Shown here in pieces: positions 17,805 to 30,100 of a stretch of 64,000 nt of DNA. Source of the stretch: Pseudoips prasinana (taxonomy: Eukaryota > Arthropoda > Insecta > Lepidoptera > Nolidae); contig OX621252.1 in NCBI GenBank assembly GCA_951640165.1, positions 24,511,934 through 24,575,933 on the forward strand. The letters are read 5' to 3'. The position numbers and the translations under genes were made by a program. The notes beneath the pieces are model-generated. The model saw nothing but the letters and a program-made list of their open reading frames with translations, was not told the origin of the DNA and did not search any database. Position 1 is the stretch's first letter, and every line of letters starts with the position of its first letter.

Positions 17805-18120
17805 AGTACCCTGAGGTAAAAATACTCTGACTGGGAAGGATGAACGCCGTACACTCTTCCCAATGCCGCATCTTTTTTTGCATTGAAAATGAAGAAACAC
17901 CAGCACACGTACGGCTACACTGCAAGAGTGTTGCTTACCAACGGGCAAAGTTCCTGAATGATCCGAAGACACTACAGGAGGCCCTCAAGCCAGGCTTTCG
18001 TGGTCTCCTGGACTTCTGGATGGAACTAAAATGGTCCTACTAAGTAGCCAAACAAGTATCACGCACAATGGCCCAGGATTAGGAGGCTAAGTGCGGAAAC
18101 CTATCGCCCAACTAACTAAC
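17805..18120 (+). pseudogene. 3' end of an R1/LOA-like LINE ORF2
   Basis: Frame 17840-18043 reads QCRIFFCIENEETPAHVRLH then CKSVAYQRAKFLNDP, and GFRGLLDFWMELKWSY before the stop. This Cys-His ending (CRxC...ETxxHxxxxC) closes ORF2 of R1/LOA-clade LINEs. Only about 65 residues and the 3' UTR (TAAGTAGCC ... AACTAACTAACC) remain. The foldback's right end abuts it. Confidence 0.75.
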
Positions 18121-18565
18121 CAGGATATATAATAATATATTTTTTTTTAATATAATAATTACTTTATTTCCAGAATATTGTAGTACAGAACCACTTACAG
18201 ACCAAAATACATTGTAATGTTATTAGCTTACATAATAGGATACAACACAATAAGTATGTAAGTATATAATTGACACTCTGGTATCCAAAGTAAGATTTAA
18301 CTTGTGTTATGGATACCAGGTCTCTCAGAATCACCGACAGAAAAATTCAACCTATTGGGTAGATGCTTAATTTAAGTGGTTTTACAATTTTATGCATTAA
18401 ATAATTTTAACTTATACTAAACAAACATAATTGTATTTAATATTAACAAACAAAAACCATGAACAAAGTAAAAACTAAAAGTTAACCAAAAAAGCCTTTA
18501 TTATTATGTGAATATGTGCAAGAAACAAGACCGAATGTAAATTTGAGAGTGAAATTTAGAAATTG

Positions 18566-21497
18566 TCATAGGTTACTTATATTAATTAAATTTTCTGTCT
18601 CGTCATAGTTCAATGTAAGGAGCCACTCATTGACTCTTCTTTTGTAGGAATATTTTGAAAGATGGTAAATATAGGATATTTTATTAATTTTATTATATAG
18701 ATAATTTCCAAGAGTGTTAAAATGACGTTGAGCGGTAGCTGAATTTGCCTTATTTGTGGGACAGACCTTATAGTTCCGGCGACCGTTTGCAGCATTCACA
18801 TCATATCTCATGCTGCTATGTTTGCGTAGTAAGGTATGTAGCACAAAGAGCTGTCTCACTGTCAGTACCTTACATTCTGCATATAAAAGAACAGTAGGAA
18901 AGCGAAAATTTCTGTAAGTCATGACCTTGAGGACAGCTCTTTGTGCCCGTTCAAGTTTTAACATATTTGTCTTTGCTGCACCGCTCCATACAGTAATACA
19001 GTATGTGAGCACGGATTGACATAAAGCAAAGTAAACAGTTTTTAGAGTACCCGTGTCTGCTGAACGCCTCAGTTTTTTAAAAATGAATATAAGTTTTCGA
19101 ACCCTGCCGGTTAGATTGTCAAGATGTAACTTCCAACTCAAAGAGTTGTCAATTTGCATCCTAAGGTATTTCACTGCGGTAGCTTTATTTAACTGAGGAC
19201 AGTTACATAATGCGTCGGAAGAGTTCAGAGAGCAAATATTATTGTGAGCTTTGAGAACTGGCAAATCCGAGCTATGAGTTATAGAGGGCCTTAAAAAGAA
19301 TGGCATGTACAAAGTTTTGCTTAAATTTAATGTCAGCATATTGGCAGAAAGCCAGTACATCACTGACTTAAGAGCATTTTCTGCATGCATATACGTTTCG
19401 GCCCAGTCATTACCATGCAATAATAACGCAGTATCATCAGCGTAGGTAAAGACTGAGCAATTAACCAGTGAAAGCTTACAGAGGGAGTTTATATAAATTA
19501 AAAATAATGTAGGACCTAAAATTGATCCTTGGGGAACTCCGTGAGTTAGCGCTAGTGGATCGCTGGTTAACCCATTTATTGTAACACTCTGTTTTCGGTC
19601 ACTGAGGTAGTCCTGTAAAATTTTATGAGTTATTCCACGAATACCAATGGTTTCTAATTTCGACAAAAGGCGTGGAACAGACACAGTGTCAAAAGCTTTT
19701 GAAATATCGAGGAAAATTGCCAAGCTCTTCTTCCCTTTATCTAAAAAATCGACAGCCTGATCAACAAGTGAGGCAACCGCATTTTCGGTTGATTTTCCAG
19801 TTCTAAAACCATATTGGTTGGGAGCTAGTATATTACGTGATTCCAAAAAGTGTATCAAACGGTTATTAATAATTTTTTCATAAATTTTAGAGATTGTTGG
19901 TAGGATAGAAATGGGTCTATAGTTATTTACACTGTGTCTGTCCCCGTTCTTAAAAATCGGATGCACTAGAGCTTTTTTAAAAACCTTTGGAAAACAGCCT
20001 GATGATATGGAACAGTTGCATATGTGCGTAATAACAGGTACTATCGTTGGCAGGCAGCATTGTAAATACCTTGCAGATATTCTATCCCACCCCACGGCTG
20101 CATTTGTTCGTAGTCCGAGAATGAGACTTTCAACCTCCGTTACATCTGTAGGTAGCAAAACAAAGGAATTGGATGGTCCAAAACTGGATTCAACATCAAG
20201 AGATAATAGTTCAGGGCTAAACGCTCCTGCCAATCTACTGCCAACGCCAGCAAAGAAATCGTTGACACTATTTAATGAGCTGATATTATCAGAAGTTAAA
20301 TTCAGAAGTTCGAAGGGGGAAGAGTTGTGACGATGTGTAGAGGTGATATTTTTGATAACTTTCCAGATAGCTTTGGGGTCTTTATGAGCTTTGAGAAATT
20401 CTGCCCTCTCAAAATCTCTTTTTAGGTTTTTAAGAAGTTTGTTGCAAAAATTCCTGTATCTTATATATGTTGTTTTAAATATATAGTTTTCTGGATTGTT
20501 TTATGATTTTTTACATAAATTATCTCTATTACGGATACAACGCAGCAATCCTTTGGTAATCCAGGGCTTAATAATTCTCCGTTTAGATTTTAGGCGTACC
20601 GATTTTGAGTGTTTTGCTATGATTGAGCCAATTTTAGTTATCAAAGAATCGGCAGCTATATTTGCATCAGTAATCTTCATTATATCACTAAAATCGGAAC
20701 CTGAGATCTCTGCTATGACAGCTGAGTGATCAGTTTTAATACGATTTGCTATTGATTTTGGAAGTGAGTTGCCCCATTCCAAATTAATAATTGTAGGTTT
20801 GTGATCTGTTATACAAGTGTCAATTACTAATGTCATGGTTTTTAGGTCTGATTTTAAGAGTATATGATCTAGGCAAGAGTAGTCATGAGTAGGAAATAAA
20901 TGCGTGGGCAATAAACCGTGCGAGGCAGTTAAGTTCAGATACTCGTGAGCTTGTTGGCTAAGGTTATCACCAGATATATTGATGTTAATGTCTCCCATAA
21001 TAATAATGTTTTTATGATCTGATAATGATATCTAACCCATCATTAAATTTTTCCGTATTTCGCACCGAGGGAGAGCGATATAGAGCAACAACCGAAAGAT
21101 TGAGTTGGTTCAACTGACATACTAAACAGCTAGCATCCAAAATGATGGGTTCAGAAATATTGTGACTCATATCGCTCCTTATATACATAACGACACCATC
21201 ATTTTGGTTTTTAGGATTAGTAGAGCAATAAGAGGCAAAACCATCCATTGCTGGGATAGCTGGGCACGAATTCAACCAACATTCCGAAAGTACAATTACG
21301 TCAAAAGAAATATTCAAACTAGATAGAAAAACTTCCAAACTGTCGAAGTTGCGGTTTATACTTCGGATGTTTAAATGCATTAGGTTTATCGCCTTGGATC
21401 GATTTTTAATATATACTGAGCATTGTTCAGCATTACAAACATTAGCGCTTACCCTACCAAATGTATCAATTTCTTCGAGGATATTAGTGTCAAGCAT
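18566..21497 (-). pseudogene. LINE-C ORF2: endonuclease plus reverse transcriptase, two lesions
   Basis: Residues from ATG 21497: LMHLNIRSINRNFDSLEVFL, VIVLSECWL and NDGVVMYIRSDM (endonuclease); frameshift near 21005; then MGDININISGDN and DHKPTIINLEW; TAA at 20501-20503 in an otherwise open frame; then the RT: NNYRPISILPTISKIYEKII, QYGFRTGKSTENAV, FLDISKAFDTVS, GVPQGSILGPTLFLIYINSL and TYADDTALLL. The C-terminus is LGNYLYNKINK ... YDETENLINISNL. With only two lesions, this copy died recently. Confidence 0.9.
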
Positions 21498-21823
21498 TAT
21501 AATATAATATGGAACAGCACATAAGAATGATATTATTATAATGGGCCTGATAAATTATTGGGTAAGACCTTTGAATGTTAGAGTTGAGTTTTTGGAGCTT
21601 TAAGGCATAGTGAGTGTGTAGAGGCTTGAGTGTATAGTGATAATGTATAGGCTTAAGTATACAACTAGGACAATTATAACGAAACTTGCACAGAATACAA
21701 TATAAGACAGTATGGCTAAATATATGATCGCATAGATTAAACAAAATGTTTACAAAGTTAATTATAATAAAAAGATAAAATACATGCTGCGAAATATAAC
21801 TTCTTAAAATCATTTTCGTTAGT

Positions 21824-22540
21824 TCATTCTTTTTGCAATAAATCAAGAAAGGTTTTTTCTGACACAACACGGACTGGTTTTTCACCCTCCCTTTTTTTGA
21901 GAAAGATCATTTCGTTCGATGTCCAGCAGTAATTAAAATCATTAGCGCTAGCGAATTTTCGAGCTTCATAAAAGAGTTGTCTCAGAGAAGGTGGGAGGCG
22001 GTCTGACATATAAACCGGGGTGCACTCACCTGAAAGGCCTATTAACTCACTATTTAGCTTTTGCATTCGAGGTTTCCCTTTATTGTAGTCACGGGCAGCT
22101 TTCAGAAGTAAGTTTTTTTTAGATACAGAGTGAAGTTCAACCACTACTTGCTTAGATAATCCTTGCTTGGTACGAGTTCGGTATATATCCCGGATATGTT
22201 CTGGCTTAATCTGCACCTGAAGTAGTTGAGCTGTATTGTTGACTATTTTTATTAAATCTTCGGTACCCTCTTTTTCCTTTAGAGGGATGTTACGCAGTTC
22301 AAACACCGCAGATCTTTGGTACTCTTCCATGTCATGAATTTTACTCTGTAACTACGTCTTGGCCACATTTCCTTCTAGAAAATCTATTGTTAGCCCATAT
22401 GTAATAATGAGGCACTTCATGATAGAGTATAGAGTTTTAGCTAATTCATCACTGTAACTCAGGTCAAAAAGACGTGTGGCACTCGGAGACTGCCGCGGTA
22501 AAGCTATTCCATAGCATTTTTTATCAAATTATGCAATTAT
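21824..22540 (-). pseudogene. LINE-C ORF1 protein with FP-C-type domain
   Basis: The frame from ATG 22330 (MEEYQRSAVFELRNIPLKEK) runs 168 aa to 21824 with FP-C-type motifs (EHIRDIYRTRTKQG, QVVVELHSVSKKNLLLKA, PVYMSDRLPPSLRQLFYEAR). The same frame is open upstream (LFDLSYSDELAKTLYSIMKC ... FLEGNVAKT) apart from one TAG near 22350, so the true N-terminus lies further 5' and ORF1 is disabled by that stop. Confidence 0.75.
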
Positions 22541-22726
22541 TATTATTTATTTATTTTATAATACTGCATTTGTGATAATAATAATAAAATGAATGTATAT
22601 AGAGTACTAACTCATTTTCTTTCACTATTTTTTCGTGACTTTCTTCATTAATAAATGCACTTTGTTTATTCATATTTAAAACACTTTGTACACAAATTAT
22701 ACGAGTACAGATATTCACTGTTGTAC

Positions 22727-22859
22727 AGACGCCAGCACATCCAGCTATCCCAATCTGTCAAGTTTATTTTATAGATTTTCAACTTTATTACAAAAGCATA
22801 AGGTTCACTTTCAATTGAGGAAATTTGACAGATTGGTGTAGCTTGATGCGCTGGCGTCT
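22727..22859. mobile_element. GTAC-MITE copy 1
   Basis: 133-bp element with ends AGACGCCAGC / GCTGGCGTCT and internal inverted repeats (CAATCTGTCAA / TTGACAGATTG). It is flanked by GTAC on both sides (22723-22726, 22860-22863). Confidence 0.85.
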
Positions 22860-22879
22860 GTACGTAGATGATAAATACC

Positions 22880-23400
22880 TATACACCTATTTACTTTCTC
22901 ACAAACAGCTGATTACGGTAGTTTTCCAATACAACCAATGCCACCTAAAGGCGGGTTGCTGAACTAAAGAGACAAGCGTGATATTTCAAAAAGTCATTAA
23001 AAGTTCTGGTATTTATCGATAGATGGCGGTCGTAGTGGGGGGGTGTTAGGTTTTTTCGTTACGGAATTTCTAGATTCGGTCTCCACGCTCAAGGCCCGCG
23101 GCCACGCTCAAGAAGCTATGCAATAGCTTAAAAACGCCGGCGGTGGAGTGATGTTTTGGTGGACTCTCCACTATATTTTATATATTTTCCGAGAAATATA
23201 CTCGTAGTCCATTCTCTAAGTGTACCGCTAAGTAGACTCCGGTAGGGTGTCTGTCATGTATAGGAAAATCGAATAACCTCCACACTGCTTTAGATGTAGC
23301 CCGGCCCCGGCGCTCCGGCGTATCATCGGCAGCACGGCGGCGGCGGCGTAGCGGCGAATTAATTTTATTAAACTCGTAATATCGTACGAATGGAATGTTC
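22880..23400. repeat. Probable dispersed element with GC-rich block
   Basis: Includes GGGGGGGTGTTAGGTTTTTT, CGTTACGGAATTTCTAGATT, GCTATGCAATAGCTT and a GCGGCGGCGGCG run near 23340. GC content is far above the neighbourhood. No frame was recognised. Part (GCTATTCCATAGC-like) is shared with the 5' end of LINE-C at about 22500. Confidence 0.4.
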
Positions 23401-23589
23401 GATTTTAATAAACTAAAAAGTAATTTACAGGTATTTAAACAGCCTTGCTTGAAAAGTCATTTATTTAGGTAAGGATTAAGGCAAAGGTATAAATAAATAA
23501 CTTGTTCTGTTTTTGGTCGGAATTTCTATAAAATTTTAAAATTTTAAAATAATAGTTATATTGACATAACTACAATAGTTAGACACATG

Positions 23590-25075
23590 CTATCGCGATA
23601 TTTTAGTAGATATTGATATGTTCCACCTCATAATGAAGCTAGATAGGGTGGGAATATGAGGGATATCATTAAAACTTTTAGAAGTTTACCTAACGGACCG
23701 AAAACAAAAAGTCAGGATTGAAAACCAATTAAGTGAAGAACTACCTATAAATTTTGGCGTTCCACAGGAGAGCATATTGGGTCCGACATTGTTCTTGATT
23801 TATATCAATGACCTCATTCAGCTCCAATCTTTTTGTGGGAAAATGATAGCTTTCGCAGATGACACAGCCCTTTTTTTTTAGTGGCTCTGACTGCCAAGAG
23901 GTATTTAGTAAAGCAAGAACTGGCTTTAACAAAGTTTGTGATTTGCTACAAGATAACGTGCTTACCATTAATGTAGAAAAAACCAAATATCTAGCTTTTG
24001 CACATAGGGTTAACCTGCTACCTTCTTCTTCACTGACAATTTCTGCACATATTAGTAGCTGTCTTCGTCAATCCTCTATTTGTGCCTGCCCAAACATTGA
24101 AAGGTCAGATCAAATAAAATATCTTGGAACCACCGTCGACCAATCACATATCTTCAAGCCCCACTTAATTTCACTAGTGACCAGACTTCGTAAACTCATC
24201 TACGTGTTTAAGACCCTAAGACACACTGCTGACCGTAGTATTATTAGGATGGTAGGTATATTATGCCTTATGCCAATCCCTAATAGACTACTGCATCACA
24301 TCATGGGGTGGTGCAGCTAAATCCTATCTTATAGAAGTGGAAAGAGCTCAACGTGCAATTCTATATAGCAGCCTGTCTTCCGTGCCGATATCCGACGGTA
24401 GACCTTAATAAGGAATGGAACGTACTCAACGTCAGACAAACATTCATCTTGTATACGGTGCTAAAAAACACTCAGAACTTCCATACGATCCGAATCTATT
24501 TAAAGACAAGTTTCGAAAAGATAAAATATGTCCCTCTAAATCCTTCCATTCGGCTCTGTCTCAGAAATCCTTTTGCTTCCTCGGAAATTATTTATATAAT
24601 AAATTAAACGCAACTCTTAACATATATTGTCAAACTAAATCCAAGTGTAAAAACAGTCACATCGTACCTAAAAACCTGGACTATGAACAAACCGAAAAAT
24701 TAAACTGAACCAAGCCTCGCTCCACATCATATCCACACTTCCTCATACACTAAGAGCACACACACCTATTCATTCATACATACTATATATTCTACCTAGT
24801 TCCTATGTTATTCTCTTGTTAAATATATTTTTGTTTTATTCTTTGTAACTAGTAACTCAATTTTAATTGCCTGTATTTAACTAAACCGCGTGGGGGGCAC
24901 TGGTGACCCGTAATACAGGTTTGCTGCAAACCTAACAACAGGCACCAGTCTCTCACAAATTCGGGTTTAATCATAGCATAAGTGAAATTGTTACTTAGCA
25001 TAAGTCTACCAAACTGTAGCTACTGAACCCTTTTGTGTACAGAAAATAAAGAGATTTTAATATTATTATTATATT
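23590..25075 (+). mobile_element. LINE-D: 5'-truncated LINE fragment with 3' UTR
   Basis: Decayed RT and C-terminal ORF2 (to about 24708) and a 3' UTR containing CCGCGTGGGGGGCACTGGTG, ending in an ATT repeat near 25050-25075. Confidence 0.8.
23605..24708 (+). pseudogene. LINE-D ORF2 reverse-transcriptase remnant
   Basis: Readable pieces: FGVPQESILGPTLFLIYIND, MIAFADDTALFF, LTINVEKTKYLAFAHRVN, IKYLGTTVDQSHIFKPHL and the C-terminal NYLYNKLNATLNIY ... LDYEQTEKLN. Several frameshifts and stops. The ending parallels LINE-C, so D is a decayed relative in the opposite orientation. Confidence 0.8.
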
Positions 25076-25079
25076 ATTG

Positions 25080-25905
25080 TTCTCTAATATTGTCATCAAT
25101 AGTTTTCCCTGCGAATGCGATGAAAGATATTTTATAGGCATTTATTTACACCTTGGGTAACAACATTATTGTAGTTTTAGTAGGGTTCCTTATTTATATC
25201 TTGCAATTAAAATAGCCTATGGCCTATATTAATCAGTGATAATGTAGCATTGAAATGGTGAAAGAATTTTTAAAATCGGTTTTGAGCCATTTCGTTACGA
25301 GCATATTTACCTACATAGATACAAATATTTCCTCTTTATAATATTAATATAGATATAGAGAATAGTGGCAGTTGCAAACTTCCATAAACACAAAAGAGAA
25401 GATAAACAACCACAGGTTACGACAAAAAAAATATTCATGCAACAAGGAATGTCTATAAAAATATAACAAGTTAGAATAGAATATTTCTTTATTTGAGTAC
25501 CTAACCAAGACGCAACAAGATTGTTAGGAAAACTTACGACAATGTTAGTTATCACTAGCACAGACGCTAAATAAAAACAAGCAAAATAGCAAGTAGGTAC
25601 CCAAAAAATAACGTTTGTGTCACTGTTGCAACATTCCATGGGAGACCGACTTATCCGAAACAATTGAAATTAAAATTTTATCTATTTATAAATAAATTAA
25701 AGCAATTACTTAATAGTATTGACGAGTAACTAAATGGTAGTACTTATTAGTTAGATTTCAATATCTACAAATAAATAAATGTGTGGTTTGTCAAGCTCAT
25801 TTCCTCTCTCCTAATTTACTTTGCTCGACAGGGTCTATGATGATCTAATATTTAACCTAATATTTAACCTACCATCTAAGTTTACATTGTTGAATGTAAT
25901 AAATA
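25080..25905. other. AT-rich spacer, little recognisable
   Basis: No gene seen. Around 25190-25350 there is a decayed piece of the 'TTTATAATATTAATATAG' Helitron-like group. The 118-codon reverse frame here is hydrophobic, has no family signature and looks accidental. Confidence 0.4.
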
Positions 25906-25910
25906 TAGTA

Positions 25911-26282
25911 TCCTACTAATATTATAAACGCGAAAGTTTGTAAGTATGGATGGATGTTTGTTACTCTTTCACGTATAAACTACTGAATGGATTTTAATGA
26001 AACTTTACAATAATATATGTAGGTTATACATCAGAATAACACATAGGCTACAAATTATAAAGATATTGTGTGAATTGTCCAAAATATGACGATAAGTGTC
26101 AAGTAAGTAGGAAAATATTTACCATTTGCGAGCTATTCCGGCGTGCACTGCCAACACCGCTAGAGGTACACATTCTACTAATATTATAGATGCGAAATTT
26201 TGTAAGTATAGATGTATGTATGTTTGTTACTCTTATACGCAAAAACTACTTAAACGCGGATGAAACTGCGGGGCGCAGCTTG
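25911..26282 (+). mobile_element. Helitron-like non-autonomous element
   Basis: Starts TCCTACTAATATTATAAACG and ends GCGGGGCGCAGCTTG followed by T. It has an internal second start-like copy (TTCTACTAATATTATAGATG). Same subfamily as 30936-31323 (shared AGCTATTCCGGCGTGCACTG). Confidence 0.7.
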
Positions 26283-26299
26283 TATTATATAAATATATA

Positions 26300-26570
26300 C
26301 GACGAGCCTATTGGCTTGGTTGGCAAATGCTTGTTTTTCACGCCGGAGGTCGTGAGTTCGATTCCCACCCAGGACAGATATTTGTGTGCATGAACATGTC
26401 TGTTTGTCCTGAGTCTGGGTGTTAATATCTATAGAAGTATTTCTTTACAAAAGTAGTTTATGTAATAAAAGTATATCAGTTCTCTGGTTTGCATGGTAGA
26501 AGCTTTGCTTAGTTTGGGATCAGATGGCCGTGTGTACAATGTCCCAGGATATTATTATTATATTGAGTAA
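26300..26570 (+). mobile_element. SINE family A, complete
   Basis: GACGAGCCTATTGGCTTGGT head, B box GAGTTCGATTCCC, core CTGAGTCTGGGTGTTAATAT, tail AGCTTTGCTTAGTTTGGGA and a terminal ATT repeat. Confidence 0.85.
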
Positions 26571-26793
26571 CTTAAAATGATTAATTTTTCTATGAAACAG
26601 TGCAACGTGTGTGGTACACGTAAACAACGTATTAAATACACAAAAATAAATTAACTTCATATAGAAGAATAATGATCAGATAGGTACTGATATTTCAAAA
26701 ACTGGTTTTGATAAATTTGTTTCTTTCATAGGTAGATAGCCCTCCTTAAGTTTCTTAGTACCTACCTATGCCTATTTATGGTACAACTTGTAC

Positions 26794-26880
26794 AGATGCC
26801 AGTACATCCAGCTACCCCAATCTGTCAAATTTCTTTTATAGATTTTCAACTTTATCACGTAGTTTGATGTACTGGCGTCT
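26794..26880. mobile_element. GTAC-MITE copy 2 (internally deleted)
   Basis: 87-bp derivative with ends AGATGCCAGT / ACTGGCGTCT and GTAC on both sides (26790-26793, 26881-26884). Confidence 0.8.
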
Positions 26881-26945
26881 GTACATAAATATGGGACAAT
26901 AATTAATTTGAAAAAAAAAAACCATTTTTAATTTTTTCACTTAAT

Positions 26946-26951
26946 TTTATT
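26946..26951 (-). terminator. Polyadenylation signal of gene A
   Basis: Reverse strand AATAAA in ACAAATAAAATTAAG, about 75 nt past the stop of exon 7. Confidence 0.65.
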
Positions 26952-27026
26952 TGTTTTTGTACAACGCCAACCAATTTAAAATAGGTTTCATATAGTGACT
27001 GGAATTCGTACTGGAACTTATACTTT

Positions 27027-27134
27027 TTAGCAGAAAATGAAGTAAGGATGATTTACGTAATATGTATGCATTGTTACGACACCTGGTGAACCGGCAAGGG
27101 TGTACATGCAATCGGGAGCGTATGGCACGATCAT
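27027..27134 (-). CDS. Gene A exon 7 (terminal)
   Basis: Acceptor TTTTCTAATTGCAG with a good pyrimidine tract; encodes [35 protein letters not shown] and TAA. Phase 0 matches exon 6. A polyadenylation signal lies about 75 nt downstream. Family B SINE starts 44 bp upstream of the acceptor. Confidence 0.8.
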   Translation of the reverse strand: MIVPYAPDCMYTLAGSPGVVTMHTYYVNHPYFIFC

Positions 27135-30100
27135 CTGCAATTAGAAAATATAACACTGTTAAACCCCGTACACATAATTGCCTCGTTGGTCTAGCGGTAG
27201 CAGGTCCAACAGAAGATAATGAAATTATGGGTTCAAATCCCGGGTCGGGCCAGAAAGTGATTTTTGGGATTTTACTGTAAAAAGAAAAAAAAAATCTTAG
27301 TATCAGTCCGGAGTCTCTGAGAGCACGTACAGCCGTCGGTCCTGTACCTGAGCTCTTTCCGGCCGTGTCGTCCACTAGTCGTCCCATCGGATCATGAGAG
27401 GAATATAAAGTGTTCCGGCGTTTGCGCACACACTTGCGGCCGAAATGCATCCAGGAGGATAGATATATATAGATAGGAGGACAGTGCATACATAAAACTG
27501 TCAAAAGTATCATTTAGTTACTTTCAGTATTTCGCACCATAAGTAAAATCACTAAACGTAAGGTGCGTTTAGTTATTTTTTCATTAGAAAGTAAAGAAAA
27601 CCTAAAATAAATATCATGGGACATTATTCACACACGGCCATCTGCTCCCAAACTAAGCAGAGCTTGTACTATGGAAACCAGATAACTGATATACTACACA
27701 TACTACTTTTCTTTTGTATAAATACATACTTATGTATATCATAACACCCCGACTCAGGCAAGTCAAACAGACACGTTCATGCACACAAATATTTGTCCTG
27801 GGTGGGAATCGAACCCACGACCTGCGGCGTGTATTTACCAATCATGACAACCAGACCTTCAACATTAAAATTATTTAAGTTGGTTTCGTATGGCGACCAA
27901 GAACCGGAAGACGCAGCGAGGGTAGGACCCCTACAAGGTGGACCGACGATCTTGCAAGGGTCACGGGAAGCTGCTGGATGCTGGCAAGACCGGCCACTGT
28001 GGAGATCCTTGGGGGAGGTCTTTGTCCAGCAGTGGACGTCTTTCGTATGATTATTTGTTTTTGTATTAAAGGGCGACAAACGAGTAAGTGGGTCACCTGA
28101 TGGTGAGTGATCACCGCCGCCCATGGACACTCGCAACACCAGGGGAGTCGCGGGTGCGTTGCCGGCCTGTAAAAGTCAGCAAACAAGTGTTGCTGACCCT
28201 TCCCCCACACCAATGAGTTCTGGCGACCTTACCACACTCGGAAACACAACATTAAAATTATTAATGTTATTATTATGGAGTGACTTCTGTAAGGTAGGAG
28301 GTAGTTCTGTAAGTTCCCAGTTGCCCAGTTCCCAGTTCCCGGGCTGTTCTTTGAGTGAATGAACGCTATGCCCTACCTCTCCCAAATGATGATGGTTTTG
28401 TATGTAATCGGGCCCAATAAAAATGGATGACCAATAATTGAACGTTAACTCACCTCAACGTCAGATTGGCTAGGGTCCTCAAACCAGTTGGTCTTGTCTG
28501 TGTCGTAGTCATATGTCCCGAAGACCATGAGGCCGATCCCTACGAGCTCGTCGTCGCTTACCAATGGGAACCAAGGGAATGGGAATGTATCACTATCGCA
28601 TTCCGTGTCACTCGACATGTTGTAGTAATAATGAGTGCCTGAAAGTTTTTAAATTCGTTAAATTCATATTAAATAGCTTTTTAATGCATTTTTTTAACGT
28701 ATCTTCTACAAGTTATTTAACACTATTTATAATACAAGTTGTATCTACGGCGCTAGTCGAGATAGCCTAGTAATTATTAAAAAAAAACTTATTTCAAGTA
28801 TGTATTTTTTCTAATTTTCTTAATAGTGTTAATGTACGTGTGGCGCAGCGGCTAAAACAGTCGCCTCGCCGCTTCGTGTCGCGGGTTCGAGTCCCACGCC
28901 GGACACCTATTTGTGTGATCCATAAATAGTTGTACTGAGTCTGGATGTAATTTGTCTATTATATGTTTGTAAAGTACCCCGCGACACAGGGATTCGATTC
29001 CCTAGTGCGTGAGTTGCCTTTAAAAAAACAAATTCTTTGATTTTATCCTAAGTTTTGAGCTACGCCCACTAATCCAGATTTTATCCTTTATCGAGGTAAG
29101 TAAACAGAGGTAAATAACTCACCCATCCAAACGATACAAGCTTGCTCTGTGAAATTGTTGTCAACAAGAGCGGTGACGTTATCTGAGATCTCGTAAAGTT
29201 CACCGTCGAAGGCGGCCACCCACACTGCTCCATGTTGCAGGAGTTTGGTGCTGTCACGTGCAGCTATGCGCGTGTCTGCGTCGATTGCCAAAGCAGCTGC
29301 AAAAAGCAGGATCTGTAGTAAGGAACTTAGTAACTTTAGAAAAATAAACAACAGTGTTAAGGCAACATGCTGTCCTTTCCAAGCAACCAAAGTGTTGGAT
29401 GAATAAAATGGAAGACTTATGATGATAGAAGAAAAATCAGGAAGTGTCTTTATAAATGGAGAACTGTCTCTAGTTCTCCGGTTGAAAATTGTGTACAGAA
29501 ACAGGAAAAGGTGAGTAAAATAGCGTATCTAAAGAAATTACTTTATTAAGAAAAATGAGGAAGTATCTATATAAATGGAGAACTGTATCTAGTTCTCCGG
29601 TTGAAAATTGTGTACAGAAACAGGAAAAGGTGAGTAAAATAGCGTATCTAAATAAATTACGTTATTAAGAAAAATGAGGAAGTATCTATATAAATGGAGA
29701 ACTGTCTCTAGTTCTCCGGTAGAAGATTGGGTACAGAGACAGGAAATAGCTGAACAAAATGAGCCTATCTACAGAAAATACGTTGATCAGAAAATGAGGA
29801 AGTAAATGTAGAACTGTCTCTACTAGTTCTCCAGTAGAAGATTGGATCGGTACAGAGACAGGAAATAGGTGAGCAAAATTAGAGTATCTACACGAAACAC
29901 TTTAATAAGAAAAATGAGGAAGTGTCTACATAAATGGAGAACTATCTCTAGTTCTCTGGTAGAACATTGGTGAACAAAATTAGTTGCTGTCTCCTATGGG
30001 ATGGCTCAACAGTGACACAACCTTATTTATTATTTACCTTTATTTATTTACGTGTTCCTTGTTTTTGTTTAATGTCTGTGCTTACTAACATGGGCGCAAG

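Larger units (their letters stand above)
18125..22560 (-). mobile_element. LINE-C: near full-length Jockey/CR1-superfamily retrotransposon
   Basis: Reverse strand: decayed ORF1 (about 22540-21824), open inter-ORF stretch, ORF2 (21497-18566, one frameshift and one nonsense) and a 3' UTR that ends in a TATAATAAT-type repeat at about 18125-18150. Similar in plan to LINE-B but of a different family. Confidence 0.85.

Noticed and set aside
17840..18043. 67-codon ORF as a small zinc-finger host gene
   Set aside because: The Cys-His ending and FRGLLDFWMEL match the terminal part of R1/LOA LINE ORF2.
25307..25663. Hydrophobic 118-codon reverse ORF as a membrane protein
   Set aside because: AT-rich composition alone explains the hydrophobic residues; no start context, no family.
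26947..27513. 188-codon reverse ORF
   Set aside because: Runs through SINE family B and overlaps gene A exon 7 in another frame; exon 7 in its own frame has good splice and phase support.
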